A stretch of DNA of 64,000 nucleotides from Bagarius yarrelli (taxonomy: Eukaryota > Chordata > Actinopteri > Siluriformes > Sisoridae). The stretch is from positions 844,161 to 908,160 of the forward strand of contig VCAZ01000136.1 of assembly GCA_005784505.1 (NCBI GenBank). Direction: 5' to 3'. Positions within the stretch are counted from its first letter, which is position 1, and the number at the start of each line of letters is the position of its first letter. This document shows, in pieces, positions 24,770 through 37,300 of this stretch. The position numbers were made by a program, and so were the translations under genes. The notes under the pieces are model-generated. The model was given only the letters and a program-made list of their open reading frames with translations, made no database searches and was not told where the DNA came from.

Positions 24770-24930
24770 GTGTCTCTCATTCTCTTTCTGTCACACCCTT
24801 TCTCTCTGTCGGTCTCTCTGTCTGTCTCTCTCTCTCTTATTCCCTCTCTCTAATCTTTTTTTTCTCTCTCTCTTTCTGTCTGTCTACCTCTCTCTCTCTC
24901 TCTCTCTCTCTTTCCTTCTCTCTCTATCTG
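24770..24930 (+). repeat. Pyrimidine (TC)n tract
   Basis: About 160 bp of CTCTCTGT/TCTCTC repeats with almost no purines other than scattered G; a shorter relative lies at 26040-26095. Confidence 0.85.
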
Positions 24931-25506
24931 ACTGTACGCCCCTACCAAAAAAAAAAACTATTTTTATTTTTATTAAACTAAGTTTATTTTATGATGTAAG
25001 ATGAAGTTCAGTTGAAGAATAAATCCTGAGTCTGCCAGTCTTTACTGTAATGAGTAACGAAGATCAGTGTTCTGGTGGTGTTTTTGTAAATGGACTATTT
25101 CGATAAATGAATAATAGATTAAAATAAATTAAACTAGGAACCATTTTTCAGTTTATAATAGAAAACTGTTACTTGACTGAGAACTATTCTGTAGGTCAAC
25201 GCAAAGAATAAAAGTCATGAACCTCGACTTTAATGTGATAGAAATACTGTCCAATCAAAGTCTTGATTTCTCACATTTACATTACTGTATTAGATGGTCT
25301 TTTATCTTAAGTGTCCAACAAAAGCAGCCTGTCGATCTGTAGGTACTTAAACCCAAAACCATAAACTAGCGCCTTACCCAGTTGTGCTATCATTCATTTA
25401 AACGTCCACCACCTGTAAGTGTCTTAGTTGTGTTACACTAGTTAACTGATTTTTGTTGTGTACAAATCTTTATCAAAAAAGTAACAACTATAAATAACAG
25501 ACTAAT

Positions 25507-25814
25507 GCTGCACCCGAAACTGCATACTTTTATACTAGATAAGAATGCAAAACTAATTATGTGAGGGGAGTAGTGTAAATCTTTAGTATGCAAAAAACGA
25601 TCAATCTTCTACTTCTGCCCAAATTCTGAAGTAGGCGTACTTTTCACACTTTACTATCCCGAAAGTTAGCAGGAAAGGAGCCCTAATAAGCAAAAATGGC
25701 GGAAGATAATGATGCAACACTTTTCAAGTGATTTAAATAGCTTTAAAAATACGTAGTAAAAGTAACAAATCAAATGTAGTACCTACTTAAGTAAAATGCG
25801 ATTTTGGATGCAGC
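25507..25814. mobile_element. MITE with GCTGCACCCGAAA-type termini
   Basis: A 308-bp element starting GCTGCACCCGAAACTGCATA and ending AAAATGCGATTTTGGATGCAGC; the ends are imperfect inverted repeats. It is the same broad family as the two ends flanking the LINE at 38577-41493. No coding capacity. Confidence 0.7.
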
Positions 25815-28165
25815 ATTTGTCTTTTTTGTCACTTTAAGCCAAGTATCGAATATCGACTTCAACTCGTCTCCTGATTTGTCAGTATAAGACAAGTTTACTA
25901 ACATATAAACTTTAAATTGTAAACTTTATTTAGTATATCTTTGATCAGTCTATAAAAAAGTTCACTATACACATCCTTACTTTTTGTTGGGTTATAATTT
26001 GCATATGTGATCTTTTAATTTTTGCAAGTGTTTCTGTCCTTTTCTCTCTCTCTCACTCTCTCTCTTCCCTCTGTCTCTATCTCGCTCTCTCTTTAGCAGT
26101 ATACTTAGTAGCTGTGGTTCAGTAGTTGGTGAGTCTCAGTGCACAGTTTATGATCAGGAGTACTTTAGTATGCAATGTGCTGTAAGTGTAAGACTGTGTG
26201 TGTGTTTATTTGTGTGTTGGTTAGTATGTGACTTACGTCATGCGAACATATTGTGCTGTCAGTCGCAGATGTGTGTAAGAAGCAGCAAAATGTTAATTTA
26301 AGGTCCAGTAGAAAAAAGAGGATCATAATGTTTCATTTAGTTTTGTGATTTTAGATTTTTAGATTTAAAACTACTGTAAAAAAAAAAAGAGAAGAATTGA
26401 TTAATTAATGAATACATTCTTGTAATGCCAATGACATTTTCATGACATTTTCTTCTCAACAGACTGAGCTTTATTTTACTGTTTTGGCTTCCGGTATAAT
26501 TTTTCCATTTAAGTTTCTCTTACTAAATTCTAAGTAACTAATAATGGAAGAGTTGTAATTATGTCACAGCATCTCCTAAAGGAAGTTGTGGGTTTAGTAC
26601 CATGTGTCTCCTTGGTCTCCTTTGGTTTGCTGCTCAGATCCCAGCCTGTATTTGTAAAACGGTAGGAGCAGCTGTATTGTCATGGTGCTTATCTGATTTA
26701 CTCAGATTTAAAATCCAGTTTATAGCTTTTTACAACTTCTGCAATCTTTCGTCTGATAGCAGCAAAAAATTTTGGGCTGCAAATATGTTTTCCTGAAGGG
26801 AATTTTAAATTGCTGCTGTAATGTTTCTGAGCACACCTTAGGAAAACAGGATGTATTTATTATGGATGCATAATATTTATTAGACAAATAAATTATCAGG
26901 TGATGTGGGTACAAATGATGTCATTTTTATTGCTCTGATAAATGAATGAAACCTGATAAATAGTTGTGACAAAATTCACTTGCTGGTAAATTAATCAATT
27001 ATTTTGATTTATGAGATTTGAACACTTTCCCAGTGCAAGTCACTGCAGCCAGTGTTGCCAGATTGGGTGGGTTGCTGCCCATGGTGCATAAACTGGATAC
27101 ACAAACTGCCATCTACATGAAAATTGTTATATAAAATATGCACCCATGAAAACTTAATTATATCACTAGAAATATAATTATATAAGCTTTAGATATATAC
27201 CCATGTCTCTTTTTTTCCTTTTTAACATCACAAAAATAAATGTCTTAGGCATTGTAAGTTATTTAGCAGCAATCATCATTATGAGCTTCGATCGCTTTCT
27301 GTGGTTATGGGTTTGATCTTCTTAGCATCTGCGGTTAGAACTTTTGTGCAATCAGTCTCAATGGAATCTGTTGATGTTTATGGGTAGAACTGACAATCAG
27401 TGCCAAAAAAAGGAAATAATGTCTTTATATAATGTGATATAAATGTATGTTAATTTATTTTTACAGCGTTATACAGGTTGTGCTATATGCAGAACGCATT
27501 TCTGCTGAGCAGTGTCATGAATGCATTATAAATAGAAAGATTAAATTATATAATTAAAAACTGTTCTTTTCTATAATTGCAAGTCAGATAAAACTGTTTG
27601 TTTTTTAACGTGAATTGCTATGAATATTTATATTTCTCTGAAGCAATGCATTCCTTTTTATTTTTATTTCATTTGAATTTCTTGTATTTTTAATTTCTGT
27701 TGTACTTTTACTATTTTAACTTATTTAATATTTTGTGTTTTCAGTATCTAATTATAAATCTTTTCTGACCTATTTTATTTTAAAATAAATTTCTTTTTTT
27801 CAGGAATTTATCATATAATTAACCTTATTTCAGATTTTATTGAAAGTTTTATCAAATTGTACTGTAGATTAGTCTTCATTATGTAAATGAAGCTTTATTC
27901 ATGATGGAAGCCAATGTTGTCGAACTCCGGTGTCCATAAGAAAATAAATTGGTGTCGATGTGAAGTTATTTGAGTCTCAGTGTCATTCAGGCTTAAGTGT
28001 AGTTAAACTTAGTCCAGAAATCTTCACAGGAAACTGTTCAAATCTTTACAATTTTTCACCTTGGAAGAATTTCCATTTAAAAGTTCACATGCTTGAGCCA
28101 GTGATGCACACAAACTTTAGTTTCTTACCAAAACACCACCACTAGAGGGATACATCAGACTACAG
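25815..28165. other. Intergenic, no gene recognised
   Basis: AT-rich spacer downstream of inpp5j with a TC tract at 26040-26095 and short A runs. Open frames are short, without splice context or recognisable similarity. Confidence 0.5.
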
Positions 28166-28171
28166 AAAGTA

Positions 28172-28590
28172 CAGTGAGGGGGGGAAAATATCCTGCTGAT
28201 TTTTGCAACAGTGACAAAGAAATAATCAGTTTATAATTTTAATGGTGGATTTATTCTAACAGTGAGAAACAGAATAACAACAAACATTCAGAAAAATACA
28301 TTACAAATTATAAATTATAAACGTTATTAATTGGTTTGTATTTTAATGAGTGAAATAAATATTTGATCAGCAAGTTTCTAGTTTTGCGAAGGGGTCAAAT
28401 ACTTATTTCAATTATTTAAATGTAAATCAACTTATAATTTTATTAAGATGTGTTTTCTGGGAGTGTTTGTTGTTATTCTGTTTCTAACTGTTAGAATAAA
28501 CCGACCGTTTAAATTATACCCTGATTATTTCTTTGTCAGTGGGCAAACATACAAAATCAACAAGGGATCAAATTATTTTGGCCTTGGTCC
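28172..28590. mobile_element. Internally deleted Tc1-like element
   Basis: Starts after a TA with CAGTGAGGGGGGGAAAATAT and ends with GTGGGCAAACATACAAAATC then AAGGGATCAAATTATTTTGG, both recognisable as the two terminal repeat regions of a fish Tc1 family (cousin of the copy at 48304). The transposase is entirely missing, so this is a MITE-like derivative. Confidence 0.75.
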
Positions 28591-30535
28591 ATGTGACATC
28601 ACTAAAACAGGCTTCAAAAATAGGGGAAATGATTTAACGACTCATAAAAAAATGGGTGTATCTTTATTATAGGGTGATTGTGTACACATACTGCTGTCAC
28701 TACCTGCTGCCCTTACTACCTCCAGCTTGTATTAATGATAATAGAGAAATTTCATTAGTCTGTTGATTGGGTTCGGCATTGTGATCTTAGCACGTCTGCG
28801 CTGATGAAAAGTTACAGGCTCTTTTTGGTACCTCAAATAATGACTACTCCAGCAAAAGAAGGGGCCTTCAAAGCTTTACAATTATGCAACAGTCTTTCAA
28901 TTAGCGTTCTGTGTGTAGGTCTGGACTGAAAACATATTTGTTTAGTTGATTTGTTAAGCTGAGGACTGTTACACAGTGATGTTTGTTGGCTGTGAGGTAA
29001 TGGCTATAACCATAAAACCATAATAACCATAAAGTGCTGTTCAACACACTTGGCAATTTCACTTTTTGGAACAATTAAAATCACCCTCCTAAAACCAAAA
29101 ACACATCATTTGAAAAGCATTTTTTATAAAATTATTGTGGATGCTATTTTTGTAAAAGAATTTTTTTGAATAGCTTTCAAGCAGTGATTGTTATGACTAG
29201 CTTTTAAGCCTCTATCATTAAACACAATAATGTTTAGAGTCAAATTATAATAAATTCTATGCTAGTATTCATAAGCTGCTTATGAGCTCATCTACATTAG
29301 GAATAGATTAATAATATGTGAAGGTTAAGTGATGTTTTACAGGCTTATGAGAAAAAAATCACTCAAATTGATTATCTACAAACAAAAAAGATTCAGTAAA
29401 TTAGCAATATGTGATTCATGCTGGCATGGCGCAAAAAAAGACTTTAGAACATCGTCTAAAGTCTTGCTGTAGATGGGGTGAGTTGGACAAAGTCGACTAA
29501 AGCACAGCTATCTTGTATTTCGCATACAGGGAACTAGATAAGAAAGAGATTATATTATATGACAGCTGTTTTTTTCATTAGCTTTATATATAGCAGTACA
29601 GCAGCACCCGATTAGCTAAGAGGATCATGTGATGTGTGTATCAGGCACACAGCAGCATCTCAACAGCAGATCGCTTAGGAAATGATGTAGAACACAGAAA
29701 CCTTTCTAAACTAAAAATCTAACTGGATTTTTGTTAAACATCACATGTTCCAATCTCCAAGTAAAGTGTAGATTTATTTTGTAATCAAATCAAAAGCTCA
29801 GAACTCGCCCCGGTGACAGAGGACAGCCTAATGGAGACTTTTATTAATCTTATTTGCACAGTGGAGCCAGTGTGACATGCGGTGCCTCAGGAGTTCAGCG
29901 ATTCAAGTGATATATTTTAACCCACAAAACACACATAAACACTCAACTGGTATCATGCTTTTAACATTACCAGGCAGCCTTACAGAAATACATTAAATTA
30001 GATTATTACAATTTAATAAAAAAACATTCCCTAAAGAAAGTGAGTGAGAGAGTGCGATAGAGAGAGAAAAAGCAAGATGTTCTAAATAAAATGTTTCCAA
30101 AAGTTATATATATATAAAAACCTTATATTAAATAATTCAATAATAAGCAGTATGCAGTGGCTCGTACCTACCAAACGTGGTCCGGGAAAGGACAACCTTT
30201 TAACCCTAAAGATATTTATTATTATTATTATTATTTTTTCTAGTCTGATCACTTAGTTGTGCTTCTTAAGCACAAAATGCTAAAATAATTCATGCTGGAT
30301 ATGATGGAAAATATCAGAACACGCACAGCATTACAGCTTGCTGTCATTAGGGTTGTGGATCTGCAGTACAACACCGAACACTCCTAAAACAGACTTTGGT
30401 ATTAGATCATGTAGCAAATCAAAATGTTGACCTGGTCTGATAAATTACAATTAATTATATATTTTTAACATTTAGCAGACACCCTTTAGCAGACGCTAGC
30501 TCATCACACAGAGAAGCTAGCTCCCGACACAGAAA
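28591..30535. other. Intergenic, no gene recognised
   Basis: AT-rich, no supported exon. A perfect 11-bp stem with a 6-nt loop lies at 29438-29465 (AAGACTTTAGA / TCTAAAGTCTT). Confidence 0.5.
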
Positions 30536-30539
30536 AATA

Positions 30540-31120
30540 TGATTCTGTATGTCATAATAGTAAGAAATCTTGTAATAATGAGATTTATTTTAATATCATC
30601 TCATAAAAATGAGAAACTTTGTTATTATTACATGTCTTTTACTGCTATACTAAATTGTGGTAATAAACTAACTCTACTGAAGGAGTCAAAATTAGCAGTC
30701 ACACTCTTTTTTGAGCAAACACCAGCATTGGAGGAGGAAGAACAAAACTGATGAAGCTGACGTTGAACATCTACAACTGTGCTGTACACACCCATTTTAA
30801 CCAGTGCAAACCTCATGAATGCTAAATACATTAATGAGCCTGTCAAAGAATGTGTAATTACAAAGCATCTTATTGTTATAAGAAAGTCATTACTACTAGT
30901 AATAATGACTTTCATTTCATTATAATGAGAAAATTAGTCGTTATTAGAAGAAATTAAGTCATTATTAGGAGAAAGTTTCTCATTATTATGACAGTGTCTC
31001 ATTATTATGAAAGTTTCTCATTATTGTGAAAGTTTCTCATTATTGTGAAAGTTTCTCATTATTATGACAGTGTCTCATTATTATGAAAGTTTCTCATTAT
31101 TGTGAAAGTTTCTCATTAAT
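30540..31120. repeat. Palindromic MITE-like block with a 19-bp tandem array
   Basis: At 30973-31118 about eight 19-bp units TCTCATTATTATGAAAGTT stand in tandem. An inverted match (AATGAGAAACTTTGTTATTA) lies at 30608-30627. At 30882-30913 there is a 32-bp near-perfect palindrome with 11-bp arms GAAAGTCATTA/TAATGACTTTC. Together these look like an element with long inverted ends whose right end has amplified. It stops about 130 bp before the mat2a promoter. Confidence 0.65.
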
Positions 31121-31214
31121 ATAACCTACATAATCATATATTTTTTTTAAACTGTGGCGGGAACAGGCTTCTAAAAAGTTCTGTTCAAGCAACAAAAAAC
31201 CCATTTGATCACAT

Positions 31215-31397
31215 GGTTGACAACGCGGCGCCGTTATGGGCAGTGGGTATGACATGTTCGTGACGTCATGACGTCGGGCGCGCCCACGCTGTAAAAAGCT
31301 AACGGCGTGAACACGCGGAGCTGCACGAGGCCGGGGCATCGCGGTTATTATCTGGAGTAACAGTAGTTCCAAAACCACAAACGTTGGCGGGCAAAAC
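31215..31397 (+). promoter_or_regulatory. mat2a CpG promoter with tandem CRE sites
   Basis: A GC/CpG-rich interval directly upstream of the mat2a ATG. TGACGTCA at 31261-31268 is followed immediately by TGACGTCG at 31269-31276, then GGGCGCGCCC. No canonical TATA box; a TAAAAA run at about 31292 is weak. CREB/ATF binding is inferred from the motif. Confidence 0.6.
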
Positions 31398-34300
31398 ATG
31401 AACGGAGACATGAACGGGTACCACAACGGGTTTATCGATGAAGACTGCTTCTTATTTACCTCCGAGTCGGTGGGAGAGGGACATCCGGGTAAAGTCCAGC
31501 CCGCGCTGTACAGCTGCGCCTTATTCTAAAGAGCCACGAGCTAGCATGTCACTGTGAGCTAGTTTAAAGCACATGTTCTAAAGATAATCAAAAGTGTTAC
31601 TGTAGAGAAAATGGTAACTGTGTGTATGAGAGAGCTGTGTGTTAGAAGCTCTTAAACGTGTTTACTTTCAACAGTTACAGAAAAGTACGATTTTTGCTGG
31701 TCCATAATGAACACAGGCCTGAATACACTTCCAGCTAGTTAATGTCTAGCGTCACTTTCATTAAGAAAATTCGATCCGTTAATTTGTGTTTTGTTCTGTT
31801 TAATAGATAAAATCTGCGATCAGATCAGTGATGCTGTTCTTGATGCTCATCTCAAGCAAGACCCAGATGCCAAAGTGGCCTGTGGTAAACAGAGGATTTT
31901 CTAGTCAAATCAAGTCTGTGATTTGTCTTTGAACCTGTCTGTGTCTCTCAACCTGTGCTTGTTCCTTCTCTTTCAGAAACCGTAGCCAAGACCGGAATGA
32001 TCCTGTTGGCGGGAGAAGTGACATCCCGTGCCAATGTGGACTACCAGAAGATTGTCCGTGACGCTGTCAAACACATTGGCTACGATGACTCCTCAAAAGG
32101 TTCGAGTCTCAGCGTCTACATTTTTATACAGAGAAACACACACACACTTCTCCACACAGATTGGAGCTTTGTTACGGCTCTATCTTGCGTCCTTATATGG
32201 AGACATTTTATTTTAGGCTTTTGCACCTTATACTTTACTTTACCTAATTTAGACCTGTGGTCCCCATTTGTAGACCCTTTGTAGTACAATACACTCATGA
32301 GGGAAAATACAATATGGCCTAAATCTCAGTCAATATGTTCTACAATGGAGTTAGAGACATAAGTGGACCAGGCACAAAACCTAATTAAATTCTTTGGGTT
32401 AAAACTTGTTAATTTATGGTTTATAACATTTATAGTTTCATGTCATATGCTTTTAACTAGGAAGTACTCGTTTGGTGACATTGGGACTTTATAATAGTAA
32501 AATTGTAAAGTGAACAAGTGAAAGGGCACAGCTAGGTAGGATTTGGGAAGAAACCAAGAGTTTTTGCATGTAGTAAAGATTAGTCTTTTGGTTTTATTAT
32601 ATTTTTTAAACTTGCTTCTGAGATACATTTTTAGGGCATATATTTTATTGTTAAGACTGAAAGATTGTTGAATATAATAACAGATCTCAGAGGTGGAGCA
32701 TTGATTTAGTTGTGATAGTCCTGATCCAGATGTGGACCAGCTGTGTGATGCTTTTATAACATTTGATTAATTAGAATCAACTCAGCAGATCAGTTTAGAA
32801 ACTGACAGTGAGCAGAGATCTAGAGGGCCTGTGCACAAACATCAGTGTAGTAAACATGATGACAGTACTGTGTTGTCACATGGCCAAGTATTGTGAGTAC
32901 AACTCCAAGATGGGTGGAGTTGACTTGGTAGACAGGATTATAAACTACTACCTAAATAATGTCCATACCAATAAATGGACAATTTGGATGCTAATGCACT
33001 TCACTGATCTCGCATCAGCCGACAGCTGGCTATTGTATCGCTAAGAAAACACTGAATGTAATGCACCCAAGGAGGACATAATGCAGTTCCTTGAGTTTTG
33101 CATGGCAGTGGCTCGTGCAAATGTGAACATATGTTGAACGTGTACAGGAAAAGAATGCACACTTTCTATAACAATGCAAAACAAATTCGGTCACTCCAAT
33201 ACCCTCAAAAGTCTTAGCCTGCACAATTTCTATATGCTAAACAAGCTAAATGCTAAACATCTTTGAGAGATGGTCAACCTAAACAGCCCAATGTGTCGCA
33301 GAGAAAAAGCTCTGCTCCGAGAATCTTGTTTGCAGTGTGTGACATGTAATGTACACTGGGCAGTAAATGTAACTGACTGTCCTTACGGACAAATATAACA
33401 TTCCTAGTTTGGACTATGGGGAAGTGTTTGCAATATTGTTTTTGCACAGCCATTGTTCAGGTATTAAAATGAAGTTTTATACATTGTTACCCATTGAATA
33501 CTGCACAAAACGTTATTGTGTTATACAGAAAAATAAACCAGATAAGGACATCATTAAAAAAACCCCAGTATTTTGTGTTCAATACTAATGCTTACATTTT
33601 TATACTTATTAGGCCATACTCATTCCAAACAACTGATGCTTAAGCTTAGGTCTTAAGAGGCTATTGCACTGCAGTATCTGTGCAGCTATTACATTATGAT
33701 GTAACAGAAACTGACAAAATATAAGGTTAATGTTGTGACACTATAGTGTAGATGTAACAGTATTTTGTGACATTTACATTTCTGGAAATTGGCAGATGCT
33801 TTTATACAGAGCAGCTTGCATTTATCTCATTATTTCATCCATCAGAGCAGATAAGGGGTTAAGGGCCTTGCTTAGGGGCCCAACATTGAGCCCTTTCGAT
33901 CAGCAGCCAATTCCTTAAACCACTGACCTACCATTTCCCTGGATAATTTCGATATCCCCAAACTAACATTAATTTCATCAACAGGTGTGTTTATGATTAA
34001 ATATACACTGTGTAAACTGAGCACATCATAATCCATGTTTAAATGATTTCATTGCTGATAGTTCTCTTGGCTTTTAATTGAATAAAGTATTTCTTTGGAC
34101 GTTGTTGTCCGGCTAGGCTTTGATTATAAGACCTGCAACGTGTTGGTGGCTTTGGAGCAGCAGTCCCCGGACATTGCTCAGGGAGTTCACTTGGACCGCA
34201 ACGAGGAGGACGTTGGTGCAGGAGACCAGGTCAGGAATCAAATATGACTAGATCCTGAATGCCAAGTGACTAATACACCACATGACGCTTTTATATTTTT

Positions 34301-37300
34301 AGAGTACAGCATGGCAAAAGATCAAATAGTGTTCCTATAATTAAACATTTAGATGTGTGTGAGCATATTGCTTGTTTTTTAGACAGTAGCTTAAGTAGGG
34401 ATGACTATCACTTCATAAGTATTGGAATACCAGCCTGTAAGTATAAAAATATATGTAAGTGAAATATTTAATGTTTTGTGTATGTTGCAGGGTCTAATGT
34501 TTGGCTATGCTACAGATGAAACTGAAGAGTGCATGCCCCTTACCATCATGCTGGCCCATAAACTTAATGCCAAAATGGCCGAACTGCGTCGTAATGGTGT
34601 ACTGCCATGGCTCCGACCGGACTCTAAGACCCAGGTGAGCGTCACACCATCATCTCTGAGAATAAGGTTGGCGTGCAGCAAGACTTTTCTCTGTTTTTAT
34701 TGCCTATGTTAGGACATAGGAAATAAACTGGTGGTCTGTGTTTGTGGAATTTAGAAATGTAACTCGGATAAAAAGAACAATATAACGGTTGTTTGAAAAG
34801 AATTAAACGGCATTAAAAAAACGGCATTATTTTCACAGACGATGAACCATTCATCATATTCAGTATTATTTTTTTTCTCAATTAGATACGAGTGAGACGT
34901 TTTTCTTTAGAATGTCACATTGGACGAAAAAAACCCAAAGCCTTTAAAAAGGATCACTTTTTTTTTTTTTACAACCATGTGAAAAAAAACTTTGACCTTG
35001 GGACCAAGGGTTCACTTCATGAAAGTGTATAATAATAATAATTTTGGATTAAGGGAATAAAGAGTTTTCAGCCCCTTATTTCCTTAACCCTACATTTCCG
35101 TGGAAACACGACATCTTTACATTTTCATGCCCCAAATTCCAAACAGAATATTTACTTCTCAACATCGTCATTATGACCAGTGTCTAAAACAGCCCTTGTT
35201 TTGTCAGGTGACTGTGCAGTACAGACAGGACCACGGTGCCATGCTGCCAGTGCGTGTGCACACTATAGTAATCTCGGTGCAGCATGATGAGGACATCTGC
35301 CTGGATGAGATGCGCGATGCCCTGAAAGAGAAGGTGGTCAAAGCAGTGGTGCCCTGCATTTACCTGGATGATGACACCATTTACCACCTGCAGCCCAGCG
35401 GCCGCTTTGTCATTGGGGGTCCTCAGGTGAAATGTCTCCTGTCTATATACATTACTACTAAATGTTTGTGGACATCTGATTATCACAAACATGATTTGAA
35501 TCATCTTATTCCAGATTCACTCTGCATTCTGCTGTTCAGTTATGATCTTTTATAGTGAGCCGTTCCAGTTCATCCCAGATCAGGGGTTTTGTGTACAGGA
35601 ACATCATTATGCTGGAAAAGGGTTTGAGTCACTAAGTTCCAGTTAATTGGGACACTTGTAAGGCGATGTAGCACTGTATATTAATATGGAATTATTGTCC
35701 AGCCCTAAGAATAAAGGCAGTTTTGTCTCTGGTTGTTAGTAGCAGAAACCTTCATCTAAATGCGTATAATATTTATATTTCTAGCATTAGACAGACACTT
35801 CTATTCAAAGTGATTTGCATTCATCTTACTTGTTATACTGAGCAGTTGAGGGTTAAAAGCCTTGCTCAGTTTGGTGAGAAGCAGGTTGGTGGTGCTGGGA
35901 ATTGAACCCACAATCAGCATCCAACACCTAAACCATTTGATCTACAACTTTTAATACATTATAATTTCTACGTTTACTGATGTGATCATGTGTATTTTTG
36001 ACAGTGTATTTTTGATCATTATAACAGTTAGTTCTCTCTCTCGGTTTGCACAGGGCGACGCTGGGTTAACGGGTCGTAAGATTATTGTAGACACGTACGG
36101 CGGTTGGGGTGCTCATGGCGGCGGAGCGTTCTCTGGGAAAGATTACACCAAAGTGGACCGCTCTGCTGCTTACGCCGCCCGCTGGGTAGCCAAGTCTCTG
36201 GTCAAAGCTGAACTGTGCAGGCGTGTACTCGTACAGGTGAGCGAAACATAGTCGCGTATACAGTGAGAACAAAACTACTCCAGCTGATGCACATAAAAGA
36301 TGAATATAACGAGTTTGAAAAACGCTGCACTACATAACTGCAGGTATCCTACGCGATCGGAGTGGCTCATCCTCTGTCCATCTCCATCTTCCACTACGGC
36401 ACGTCAGAGAAGAGCGAGAGGGAACTGCTGGAGGTTGTTAAGAAAAACTTTGACCTTCGTCCAGGAGTCATTGTGAGGTAAAAAAAAAAAAGAAATTTAT
36501 AGAAAAGAGAAACTTTGTAGTGGTGTTTAATGGATTGCACTTCCTGTCTAGACTTTTTAGATTTGATTTAAGGTAAAAGAATAGATATTTAGTCAGGTGT
36601 GTTACACATGCATCGGGATTTGAATCATAAATCGCTGTAAAACCTGTAATTCAAATCGCATGTGTAACACACCTGACTATTTTTCACCTTTGAAAAATAA
36701 TTTAAGATATTTTTGGTGAAATCTGGTGGCTCTCTGTTTCTCCCAAACAAGAAGAAGAATTTTTGTACAAAGAAAACAACTTTATTCCACATTTGGTGAC
36801 TTGTGGACCAATTGCGACGGTATGTGTTGACCAAAAACCGTTGTGATGACATCGATGCATGCTATATGAATCCATATTGATTTAAGTAGAGTTTTTGGTT
36901 TGGTCTTTAGAATGTCAAACACATACTGTTGTGAAAAGTACGTCCACAAGTGATGCAGTAGAGGCGATAATGTCTAATTATTTTTGTTTCTTTTGTGCAA
37001 AAATGTACCCGTGTTACTTTGCAAAATTACAGTTGAATTACTTATGTCGTATGGATGACTGTCGAACATTCTTGGTATTTTTCTGGGCCTTCAATGTGCC
37101 TATGGGAGGAACTGAGAACCTTAAATTGTGATATCTAAATATCTTAAATTGTGTTCTGAAGATGAAGGATAGGTTTGGAACAATGTGAGCGGACGTTATT
37201 AATCAGACCTTTTATTTTTGGGTGAACCATCACTTTCATTATTAAAGGTTCCCTTGTGATTTTTTTTTATACTGAATGACCCCCTGGTCGGAGAATCCAG

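Noticed and set aside
30973..31118. CRISPR array
   Set aside because: The units are contiguous 19-bp tandem repeats with no unique spacers, in an animal genome.
32808..33044. Host gene encoded in mat2a intron 3
   Set aside because: The YNSKMGGVDLVD segment identifies it as a piggyBac transposase relic, broken after 33044.
35184..35504. A 106-codon minus-strand frame over mat2a exon 6
   Set aside because: Antisense shadow of the mat2a exon, which has clear homology on the plus strand.
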